Assembly: GCA_029986195.1 (NCBI GenBank)
Contig: DALTYF010000023.1
Coordinates: forward strand, 1-9,105
Direction: 5' to 3'
Source: Methanocorpusculum sp.
GTDB taxonomy: Archaea > Halobacteriota > Methanomicrobia > Methanomicrobiales > Methanocorpusculaceae
Length of the DNA: 9,105 nucleotides
The notes under the pieces were generated by a model. It made no database searches and was not told the DNA's origin. It worked only from the letters and a program-made list of their open reading frames with translations. Below, piece after piece: positions 1-7,104 of this stretch; positions within the stretch are counted from its first letter, which is position 1; every line of letters begins with the position of its first letter. The position numbers and the translations under genes are program-made.

Positions 1-691
1 GCCCGCAGACACGGACCACACATTCACCCCGCCGTCTCCTCCGCCGACCGCCACCACATCCGACCATCCGGAAAACTCCTGAACCGATCCCTTCGGTGCC
101 GCCACCGGCGTCGGGGTTGCGGTAGGCTCCTCGGTTGTCGGAACCGTGGTCGGAAACCTCGGTCGGCGGCGCCGTAGCTGATGTGCCGCCGGAAATTCCC
201 GCAGTCATCGAGGGCCGCCCGAGGGTTACCGTATAGGTCGAGTAGGACGCGTCCCGCAGTGAGTACCGGTTTGCCGGCCGGTCCACCGCAAAGATCGTAT
301 AGGTTCCTGCATCCAGCCGCCCGGACGTCTGCCACTTGTAGCTCCAGCGCCCGTTGCTCACGCTCCGTGACACAAACGTGTCCGGATCATCCGTCACCGC
401 GGCGACCGACGGGTTCGACAGCTTCGCACCGGCTGAAGGCAGGTTCGGTCCGGTCACAAACAGATACACCTTGTTCGTTCCGGGAGCAGCCCCGGAAAGC
501 TCCACCGTCGATCCGATCGCATAACCTCCGGAGGATTGTGTCGGCCTTGGCGTTGAGACGGCCGTCGCACTCACCGACCCCCGCGTCACCGACACCGACG
601 TCGTGTCCGAACTTGAACCGTCCGAGACCTTGAAACGGAGGGTCGACGGATCGCCGCCGGACGTTGTCGTGTACTCCACGCGGGCACGGCC

Positions 692-728
692 CGAGGAGTC
701 CAGCTTCACCGTTGCAGAGCTTGTCGAC
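692..728. repeat. 37-bp direct repeat, copy 1
   Basis: An exact copy of 765-801 by eye. It runs from CGAGGAGTCC to CTTGTCGAC on the plus strand. On the minus strand it encodes STSSATVKLDSS of the surface protein and continues in frame into the rest of that gene (GRARVEY). Confidence 0.92.
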
Positions 729-764
729 ATGAGGTGCTTCCAGTGGAAATTTTTTCTATATATA
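729..764 (-). promoter_or_regulatory. AT-rich 36-bp insert with a TATA box and an in-frame ATG
   Basis: Read on the minus strand, the insert opens with TATATATA (764-757) and an A-run, and ends at the ATG at 730-728. That ATG abuts repeat copy 1 and is in frame with the downstream half of the surface gene (MSTSSATVKLDSSGRAR). The TATA centre lies about 30 nt before the ATG, the normal archaeal spacing for a near-leaderless start. The layout is visible; promoter activity is inferred. Confidence 0.45.
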
Positions 765-801
765 CGAGGAGTCCAGCTTCACCGTTGCAGAGCTTGTCGA
801 C
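765..801. repeat. 37-bp direct repeat, copy 2
   Basis: Identical to 692-728 and separated from it by 36 bp, so the period is 73 bp. It encodes the same residues, joined to the N-terminal half of the surface protein (NVSG before STSS). The period is not a multiple of 3, so having both copies breaks the reading frame. Confidence 0.92.
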
Positions 802-1069
802 CCTGACACATTCGGCTTCCCGGCAAGAAGTTTCAGGTCAGGCCGGTCGCCCGACGTCAGCGAAAGCGTCACCGTCCCGAGCAGATCACCTCCCGAGATG
901 GAGAGCGCAAAATCATTTCCGGCGATGACACTCGACGTCCCCGACAGACTCAGATCACTTGCCGCCGCCGGGATAAAAACTGCCGCCGCGACAAGGAGAA
1001 GAAGAGAAAGTATCTGATATTGTCTCATTATGAAAAAATAGTGGACGCAAAAGATTATAGTGTTTTGGA

Positions 1070-1576
1070 TCACACCGTGACGTCCACCGCGACCACACCG
1101 TACACATACGGCTTGGTAACATCAAACGTCTTCACGCTTGCCGCCCGCGGCAGCATAACCGTGATCGTCCGCTCGTTCGCCGGGTAGATCCGATCGATCT
1201 TTGTCACATACGGAATCCCGGCACTGACTACTTCTTCATAGCTTGCCGGCGACCATCCTTTCTCAACCTGATCGGTGTTGTACACAAAGAACGTATAGCG
1301 GATATTGTATCCGTCTTTGCGGAGATCGCGGGCTGCAACTGCCTTCATCGTCAACTCAACGTTTCCTGCCTCCTCCGTGGATTTCTTTGCCGTCAGCGTA
1401 TAGGTGACCCCCGGCGTGTCCGGCAGAATCTTCACCGACTCAAGCGTTGCCGGGGTTTCCGTCGGCGTTGCGGTAGGTGCGGGCGTTTCTCCGCTGCCGT
1501 CCGGACTCACGCATCCCGCGGCAAGCACCAGACAACCGAGCAGCAGAACCACTGCGAACAGATGTGAATGTTTCAT
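1070..1576 (-). CDS. Small lipoprotein of unknown function
   Basis: 168 residues. The N-terminus is a lipoprotein signal: MKHSH, a hydrophobic core, then the lipobox LAAGC with the lipidated Cys at 22. A Pro/Thr linker (ETPAPTATPTETP, about 30-42) acts as a membrane-proximal spacer, as is common in methanogen surface lipoproteins. The remaining 125 or so residues form a soluble, probably beta-rich domain outside the cell, with no motif I recognise (VKTFDVTKPYVYGVVAVDVTV at the end). The start ATG has no Shine-Dalgarno match. The gene lies 47 bp after purM and 41 bp before the surface protein start, all on one strand, so co-transcription with the surface protein is plausible. The lipoprotein call is secure; the function is unknown. 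Confidence 0.85.
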   Translation of the reverse strand: MKHSHLFAVVLLLGCLVLAAGCVSPDGSGETPAPTATPTETPATLESVKILPDTPGVTYTLTAKKSTEEAGNVELTMKAVAARDLRKDGYNIRYTFFVYNTDQVEKGWSPASYEEVVSAGIPYVTKIDRIYPANERTITVMLPRAASVKTFDVTKPYVYGVVAVDVTV

Positions 1577-1623
1577 AGGAAACTATTCAGTGGGAAAACA
1601 GATAGAAATTCCGGTAAAAATAG

Positions 1624-2619
1624 TTAGTTGATCTCAACACCCTTCAGCAGAACCCTGTGCTCCGGAATCACATGTCCCACAACCTTTGCGCCGTCAACCA
1701 TTGCCAGAATCTTCGCAACGCTTGCCTCGGGCACAATGAATGCAAAGCCCATTCCCATATTGAACGTCCGGTACAGCTCGTTCGTCTCAAGCTCACCCTT
1801 TTCTGCAATCCACTGCAAAATCTCCGGAACCGGCATCGGATCAACAATCGCAAACCCGTACTCGCTGATGCGCAGGAAATTTAAGAGACCGCCGCCCGTT
1901 ACATGGCACATACCGTGCACCTCAGTCGCACGGCAGACGTCCAGCACCTCGGAGTAGATACGGGTAGGTGTTATCAGTGCCGACCCGACCGTCTTTCCGG
2001 ACGGAAGCTTTGCCGCGTACCCTCCGTTTTCGGTTGCCACTTTGCGTGCGAGGGTGTAGCCGTTTGAGTGAACGCCGGTACTTGCAACACCAATGATCAC
2101 ATCGCCCGGAACAACCGCATCGCCGGTCACCACGCGGTCGCGGTCCTGCACGCCAAGACACGTTCCCGCAAGGTCAAGACCATTGATCATACCTTTCAGC
2201 GTTGCCGTCTCGCCGCCGACGATGTTCATGTTTGCAAGCTTTGCGCCCTCGTTCAGACCGATACCGATCTGGATCATCTGCTCGGCGTTGATCCCTTCGG
2301 TTGCGATGTAGTCAACGAACGCCACCGGCTCGATGTTCATCACGTACATATCGTTGACGTTCATCGCAATGCAGTCGATGCCGACCGTTGTCCAGTCACC
2401 GAGATCATCGGCGACCCGCATCTTCGTCCCGACACCGTCGGTACAGAGGGAGAGGACTTTGGATCCGAAATCGATCAGGCCGGCGAAGTGACCGACACCG
2501 CCGAGCATACCGTGCTCGCCGGTTCGTTTGTAGCTCAGCTGGTGAATCAGTGCCTTGACGCCGTCGGCCTCAAGATTGATGTCAACACCTGCGTCCTTGT
2601 AGGAATATTTTTTACTCAT
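1624..2619 (-). CDS. purM: Phosphoribosylformylglycinamidine cyclo-ligase (AIR synthetase)
   Basis: 331 residues, close to the usual length of about 340. PurM closes FGAM to 5-aminoimidazole ribotide (AIR) with ATP in cytosolic purine synthesis. Family motifs in order: YKDAGVDI (7-14), GGVGHFAG (40-47), TDGVGTK (60-66), GIDCIAMNVND (80-90), VGGETA (134-139), GVHSNGYTLAR (182-192), HVTGGG in the middle, and YRTFNMGMG near the C-terminus. In VGGETATLKGM, TLK stands where E. coli has EMP. The ATG overlaps the lysC stop as ATGA, and purine-rich GGAGGAAGAGG in the lysC tail serves as ribosome-binding site, so translation is probably coupled to lysC. PurE, which uses the next intermediate, lies at 5994-6386. 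Very sure. Confidence 0.97.
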   Translation of the reverse strand: MSKKYSYKDAGVDINLEADGVKALIHQLSYKRTGEHGMLGGVGHFAGLIDFGSKVLSLCTDGVGTKMRVADDLGDWTTVGIDCIAMNVNDMYVMNIEPVAFVDYIATEGINAEQMIQIGIGLNEGAKLANMNIVGGETATLKGMINGLDLAGTCLGVQDRDRVVTGDAVVPGDVIIGVASTGVHSNGYTLARKVATENGGYAAKLPSGKTVGSALITPTRIYSEVLDVCRATEVHGMCHVTGGGLLNFLRISEYGFAIVDPMPVPEILQWIAEKGELETNELYRTFNMGMGFAFIVPEASVAKILAMVDGAKVVGHVIPEHRVLLKGVEIN

Positions 2620-4013
2620 GCTTCTTCCTCTTCCTCCAGATGGTACTCTTCGTGAATTGCCCGCACGGCTTTTACCCCGTCCGCCTGCTTGACCACGAAC
2701 GACACGTTCACCTCAGACCCCTGCGAAAGCATCATCACGTTGATGCCGGCAACGCCGAGACCGCGGAAGATACGTCCCAGGGTTCCGTAGGTGCCTGCCA
2801 TGCCGGCACCAACGACCGAGACAACCGCAACATCGCGGTCGAAGTCGAACTCACGGATGAATCCCTTCTGTTTTACCTCGGCAAGTGCCGTGAGTGCTGC
2901 ATCCAGCTGTTCCTCGGTGATGATCATGGAGATGGTCATCTCAGACGATCCCTGCGAGATCAGCATTACGTTGACGCCGGCTTCCGCCAGTGTCGTGAAT
3001 ATCTCACCGGCAACGCCGGGCTTGCCTGCCATGATGGCGCCGCCGACTTTGATGAGGCAGCTGTTCTGTATCAATGATATTGCTTTCACGATTCTCTTGT
3101 CTGCATGTGGTTCGCGGATAACCACCGTTCCCGGATGATTCGGGTTGAAGGTGTTTTTGACGCGGACCGGGATGTTCTTCTGCATCGCAGGAACCAGTGC
3201 CCGCGGATGGATAACCTTTGCGCCGAAGTAGGACATCTCCATCATCTCAAGGAAGGAGATGGAGTTTATCACGCGTGCTTCGGGAATGAGGCGGGGGTCG
3301 GTGGTCATGACGCCGTCCACATCGGTCCAGATAAGAATCTCGTCGGCATCGATTCCTGCACCGACGATTGCACCCGAGTAGTCGGAACCGCTGCGGCCGA
3401 GTGTGGTGACCGCACCGTCCGCTGCACAGCCCATGTATCCCATGACAACCGGCACCTGTTCGGTGAGGAGTGCGCCGACCCGCGCCTGAATGCGTGCATA
3501 GCTTTCGGGAAGTGCCGTTGCGCCGTTGTGGACGCCGTCGGTCAGAATGCCTGCGTCGCATCCGCTCATATAGCAGCTCGGGATGCCGGCCTGCCGGAGT
3601 GCGGCGCTGATGATCGGTGCGGACAGCCGCTCACCGAACGAGATGATGTAATCTTTGGACCTTGGGGTGAGTTCACGGAGATTGTGAACGGCGAGCAGGA
3701 TATTGGAAAGTTTTGTGAGCCGGGAATCGAGGTACTCACCGATCTCCGTCACATAGTCCGGCGCAACCGCTTCCAGCACCTTCATGTGCCGGCTGCGGAT
3801 CGATGCGATGAACGCGTCAAGGGCGGGTTTCTGTTTGCAGTTGATGACCTCTTCGGCGGTTGCGATCAGCTGATCGGTTACACGGGTCATGGCAGAGACC
3901 ACTACCGCGATTTCGTTTCCGGCATCACGGGATTCCTTGACGATCTTGACCACATTGGCAATGCATTTTTCATCGCCGACGGATGTTCCTCCAAACTTCA
4001 TTACGAGTCGCAT
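2616..4013 (-). CDS. lysC: Aspartate kinase with two ACT domains
   Basis: 465 residues from ATG 4013. It phosphorylates aspartate, the first step to lysine, threonine and methionine. Kinase motifs: KFGGTSVG (6-13), SFGERLSA (125-132), TTLGRSGSDYSG (203-214) and DVDGVMTTDPR (231-241). Two ACT domains follow (about 320-385, with LISQGSSEMTIS; about 396-460, with MMLSQGSEVNVSFVV), the usual site of feedback control by amino acids. The C-terminus is a run of glutamates (LEEEEEA) whose codons also form the purM ribosome-binding site. A GTG at 4025 is in frame, but it lies inside the Shine-Dalgarno sequence AGGTG (4028-4024), and the family starts at MxxVMKFGG, so ATG 4013 is preferred. It overlaps purM by 4 nt. 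Very sure. Confidence 0.97.
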   Translation of the reverse strand: MRLVMKFGGTSVGDEKCIANVVKIVKESRDAGNEIAVVVSAMTRVTDQLIATAEEVINCKQKPALDAFIASIRSRHMKVLEAVAPDYVTEIGEYLDSRLTKLSNILLAVHNLRELTPRSKDYIISFGERLSAPIISAALRQAGIPSCYMSGCDAGILTDGVHNGATALPESYARIQARVGALLTEQVPVVMGYMGCAADGAVTTLGRSGSDYSGAIVGAGIDADEILIWTDVDGVMTTDPRLIPEARVINSISFLEMMEMSYFGAKVIHPRALVPAMQKNIPVRVKNTFNPNHPGTVVIREPHADKRIVKAISLIQNSCLIKVGGAIMAGKPGVAGEIFTTLAEAGVNVMLISQGSSEMTISMIITEEQLDAALTALAEVKQKGFIREFDFDRDVAVVSVVGAGMAGTYGTLGRIFRGLGVAGINVMMLSQGSEVNVSFVVKQADGVKAVRAIHEEYHLEEEEEA

Positions 4014-4074
4014 CGAATTTAGCACCTGTGATAATAATGTGCTATCAGGTGGGCGTTGTGAGGTGATATAAATT
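4014..4074 (-). promoter_or_regulatory. lysC promoter, Shine-Dalgarno and inverted repeat
   Basis: On the minus strand, AATTTATATC (4074-4065) is a TATA box, predicting a start of transcription near 4043. AGGTG (4028-4024), complementary to the archaeal 16S 3' end, lies 10 nt before ATG 4013 and decides the start codon. An imperfect inverted repeat spans 4023-4051: CACC and TGATA on one side, TATCA and GGTG on the other, with a 2-nt bulge. It covers the predicted transcription start and the Shine-Dalgarno. Confidence 0.6.
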
Positions 4075-4101
4075 GTCCACGCCGGCGGAAAGGAGCGGAT
4101 G

Positions 4102-4108
4102 AAAAAAA
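4102..4108 (-). terminator. T-tract terminator after the 61-residue protein
   Basis: Seven T on the minus strand start 4 nt after the TAA. Archaeal RNA polymerase terminates at such T-runs without a hairpin. This separates the gene from lysC. Confidence 0.5.
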
Positions 4109-4111
4109 GAG

Positions 4112-4297
4112 TTAGTTGGTGTTCTTGCGGTAGATGTTCAGTCCGATCTTGACATCGTGTTCCGGGACAATCGGCTGGTTGCCTTCGGTTGAGGCGATGA
4201 TGATGGACTTTCCCGAGGAGGAAACCCCGTACTCTTTGGTGATGTCAACTTTAATGGTCAGGATGTTTCCTTCAAGTTTCATTTCAACATTTTTCAT
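4112..4297 (-). CDS. Conserved small protein of unknown function, 61 residues
   Basis: The protein opens MKNVEMKLEGNILTIKVD and carries SSSGKSIIIASTEGN in the middle and IGLNIYRK at the end. From memory this pattern (EGN-L-I-VD, SGK-IIAST-GN, IGLN-Y) occurs in a small conserved protein found in archaea and bacteria with no assigned function. It has no signal peptide, no membrane segment and no Cys, so it is probably a small cytosolic beta-rich protein. GTGAGGT (4310-4304) is a strong Shine-Dalgarno 6 nt before the ATG. TATATAAT (4324-4317) is also present, but its spacing predicts transcription starting at the ATG itself. The gene follows ribC by 55 bp and ends in a T7 tract. The gene call is solid; no function is claimed. 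Confidence 0.85.
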   Translation of the reverse strand: MKNVEMKLEGNILTIKVDITKEYGVSSSGKSIIIASTEGNQPIVPEHDVKIGLNIYRKNTN

Positions 4298-4343
4298 ATG
4301 AATACCTCACAGGGAAATTATATAGTCTTTTCTGCAAACCTTC

Positions 4344-4350
4344 AAAAAAA
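4344..4350 (-). terminator. T-tract terminator after ribC
   Basis: Seven T on the minus strand begin 2 nt after the ribC TAA. Some read-through into the 61-residue gene 55 bp downstream remains possible, since that gene has its own Shine-Dalgarno. Confidence 0.45.
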
Positions 4351-4352
4351 TA

Positions 4353-5944
<1,592 letters not shown>

Positions 5945-5962
5945 GGTATCAGGGCTGTTTGT

Positions 5963-5972
5963 ACATATATGT
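5963..5972. promoter_or_regulatory. Palindromic TATA element between aminotransferase and purE
   Basis: ACATATATGT is a perfect palindrome. Its centre lies about 26 nt before the purE ATG and about 24 nt before the aminotransferase ATG on the other strand. That suits a leaderless start both ways. Neither gene has a clear Shine-Dalgarno. A second minus-strand candidate, ATATAAGTA (5992-5984), would give the aminotransferase a leader of about 18 nt. Confidence 0.5.
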
Positions 5973-5993
5973 GAAGAGACAATACTTATATGC

Positions 5994-6386
5994 ATGGCAG
6001 ATGTTGCAGTTATTGCCGGATCGGCATCAGATCAGGCTATTATCGATAAGGTTGTGAATACGCTCGCGCAGTATGCCCTTTCGTACGATATGCAGATTCT
6101 CTCCGCCCACCGCGATGCGGAGAAGCTGGACGCCTATGTGAAGGAAAGTGATGCAAAGGTGTTCATCTGCATTGCAGGGATGTCCGCAGCGCTTCCGGGT
6201 GTGGTTGCGGCAAGAACCGCAAAGCCGGTGATTGGTGTGCCGGTGTCGGGTAAACTTGCGGGCGGTCTTGATGCTCTGCTCTCTATTGCCCAGATGCCGC
6301 GGGGGGTTCCGGTCGCCTGTATGGCGGTTGACGGCGGCGAAAACGCTGCGCATATGGCTCACCGTATTTTATCTCTCCTCCCCTGA
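5994..6386 (+). CDS. purE: PurE, 5-(carboxyamino)imidazole ribonucleotide mutase / AIR carboxylase
   Basis: 130 residues, short for PurE (usually about 160) but with the full core. It converts AIR, the PurM product, or N5-CAIR to CAIR. Motifs: IAGSASD (7-13), SAHR (37-40) with the catalytic His39, ICIAGMSAALPGVVAA (58-73), PVIGVPVSG (78-86) and MPRGVPVACMAVDGG (99-113). ALPG replaces the usual HLPG of bacterial class I enzymes. No purK is in view; several methanogens lack PurK, and their PurE is thought to use AIR and CO2 directly, so this may be a carboxylase. The ATG at 5994 is chosen over an upstream in-frame ATG at 5859, which lies inside the divergent aminotransferase. No Shine-Dalgarno; probably leaderless. 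A T6 tract (6403-6408) follows. Confidence 0.93.
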   Translation: MADVAVIAGSASDQAIIDKVVNTLAQYALSYDMQILSAHRDAEKLDAYVKESDAKVFICIAGMSAALPGVVAARTAKPVIGVPVSGKLAGGLDALLSIAQMPRGVPVACMAVDGGENAAHMAHRILSLLP

Positions 6387-6402
6387 CTGACATATTCCTC
6401 AC

Positions 6403-6408
6403 TTTTTT
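6403..6408 (+). terminator. T-tract terminator after purE
   Basis: A T6 run lies in a pyrimidine-rich stretch about 17 nt after the purE TGA. It fits an archaeal terminator, though purE and the acetyltransferase are only 64 bp apart and could share a transcript. Confidence 0.35.
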
Positions 6409-6450
6409 CTGGAATACTTTTGTCGCAGCAGATCTAATACTGATACATCC

Positions 6451-7017
6451 ATGCCTTCCCCTGACATTCTTGAGCGTGATCGTTCCGGAGTTCCTGTCTC
6501 CGTGTACGAACCCGGTTATGATGCCATCTCCCGGCTCATCCGCGAGGCCCAGCGCATCACCGCCGAACTCAACACCGGATATCACGAAGAAGAGGAAGTG
6601 CGGTCCATCTTCTCACGGCTGATTGGAACCGGGGTTGACGAAACCTTCGGCCTTCTGCCCCCGTTTCACACCGACTTCGGAAAAAATATCCGGGTGGGCA
6701 GACGGGTGTTCATCAACTTTGACTGTATCTTCATGGATCGTGGGGGAATCACTCTCGGCGATGATGTTCTGATAGGCCCGCGGGTGAATCTGATCACCAT
6801 CAACCATCTGACCGATCCAAACAACCGGCGCACCACCGTCTGTAAACCGATCGTGATCGAAGACAATGTCTGGATTGGGGCCGGTGTCACCGTTCTGCCC
6901 GGTATCACCATCGGAAAAAATTCCATTATCGGGGCTGCATCCGTCGTAACAAAAAACGTCCCTCCGAACACCATTATGGTCGGTTCTCCGGCAAAAGCCG
7001 TACGTATCATCAAATAA
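6451..7017 (+). CDS. Hexapeptide-repeat O-acetyltransferase (maltose/galactoside acetyltransferase family)
   Basis: 188 residues. The family moves acetyl groups from acetyl-CoA to sugar hydroxyls. Residues 25-60 form a helical region like the maltose acetyltransferase N-terminal domain. From about 77 the left-handed beta-helix follows: FGKNIRVGRRVFINFDC, DRGGITLGDDVLIGPRV, then VIEDNVWIGAGVTVLPGITI and IIGAASVVTKNVPPNT. The end, MVGSPAKAVRIIK, is the usual acetyl-CoA-binding finish. His119 in LITINH is the expected catalytic base, and the excursion TDPNNRRTTVCKP after it carries substrate contacts. The substrate is unknown; sugars of the cell surface or of solutes are both possible. The start has no Shine-Dalgarno; a weak AATACTTTTG lies about 35 nt upstream. 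The gene converges on the binding-protein gene. Confidence 0.9.
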   Translation: MPSPDILERDRSGVPVSVYEPGYDAISRLIREAQRITAELNTGYHEEEEVRSIFSRLIGTGVDETFGLLPPFHTDFGKNIRVGRRVFINFDCIFMDRGGITLGDDVLIGPRVNLITINHLTDPNNRRTTVCKPIVIEDNVWIGAGVTVLPGITIGKNSIIGAASVVTKNVPPNTIMVGSPAKAVRIIK

Positions 7018-7062
7018 CCCAGTACTATTTTTCCTGAATCCCTGTCCGGGTCATCGGGACAG

Positions 7063-7096
7063 AGATAAAAAAAGAAAATCTGCCGGACGGCAGATT
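7063..7096 (-). terminator. Hairpin plus T-tract terminator of the binding-protein gene
   Basis: AATCTGCC (7077-7084) and GGCAGATT (7089-7096) pair in an 8-bp perfect stem with a GGAC loop. On the minus strand the hairpin is followed by TTTTCTTTTTTTATC. It lies 9 nt after the TAA at 7105 of the substrate-binding gene and looks like a bacterial-style intrinsic terminator. A weaker 6-bp stem (7042-7047 with 7057-7062) lies next to it. Confidence 0.65.
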
Positions 7097-7104
7097 ATCC
7101 CAGC

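Larger units (their letters stand above)
1..1028 (-). pseudogene. Secreted Methanomicrobiales-type surface (S-layer-like) protein, disrupted and cut by the window edge
   Basis: The reading begins at ATG 1028 with a signal peptide (MRQYQILSLLLLVAAAVF, then IPAAA). A beta-rich domain rich in Ser, Thr and Gly follows. It stops at 756 because a 73-bp insertion shifts the frame (TAG after LDSSYI). Removing the insertion rejoins LDSS to GRARVEYTTTSGGDPS and continues into a second domain (start YAIGSTVELSGAAPG; VYLFVTGPNLPS; LDAGTYTIFAVDRPAN; end YTVTLGRPS). Near 155-158 the frame must shift once more to read the expected Thr/Pro linker PTTVPTTEEPTATPTP, then GWSDVVAVGGGDGG up to the edge. From memory the second domain resembles the repeated domains of Methanomicrobiales surface proteins; the role would be cell-surface and structural. 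A GTG at 1073 overlaps the lipoprotein stop, but ATG 1028 gives a cleaner signal peptide. An ATAAT-like element lies about 30 bp upstream of it. The C-terminus is outside the window. Moderately sure of the family, sure of the disruption. Confidence 0.7.

Noticed and set aside
24..335. 103-codon minus-strand frame with Arg-rich C-terminus
   Set aside because: It is an out-of-frame reading of the surface protein; the Arg-rich end comes from misreading the Thr/Pro linker.
692..801. CRISPR-like unit: 37-bp repeat, 36-bp spacer, 37-bp repeat
   Set aside because: The sizes fit a CRISPR unit, but there are only two copies, both repeats code in frame for the surface protein, and no cas gene or further repeat is present.
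1029..1073. GTG 1073 as start of the surface protein (coupled to the lipoprotein stop)
   Set aside because: It would add 15 residues before a complete signal peptide; ATG 1028 gives the normal n-region and has an AT-rich element at suitable distance.
2068..2655. 195-codon open frame on the plus strand opposite purM
   Set aside because: It is a His-, Asp- and Val-rich antisense shadow of purM without any family motif.
3105..4022. 305-codon open frame on the plus strand opposite lysC
   Set aside because: It is antisense to a clearly recognised aspartokinase, and its Asp-, Cys- and His-rich translation is typical of a shadow frame.
4014..4025. GTG 4025 as start of lysC
   Set aside because: It lies within the AGGTG Shine-Dalgarno, and the family begins just before KFGGTS.
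7042..7062. Hairpin as terminator of the acetyltransferase gene
   Set aside because: The 6-bp stem has a 9-nt loop and is followed by A, not T, on the plus strand. The short T-run before it (about 7027-7032) is the better candidate.
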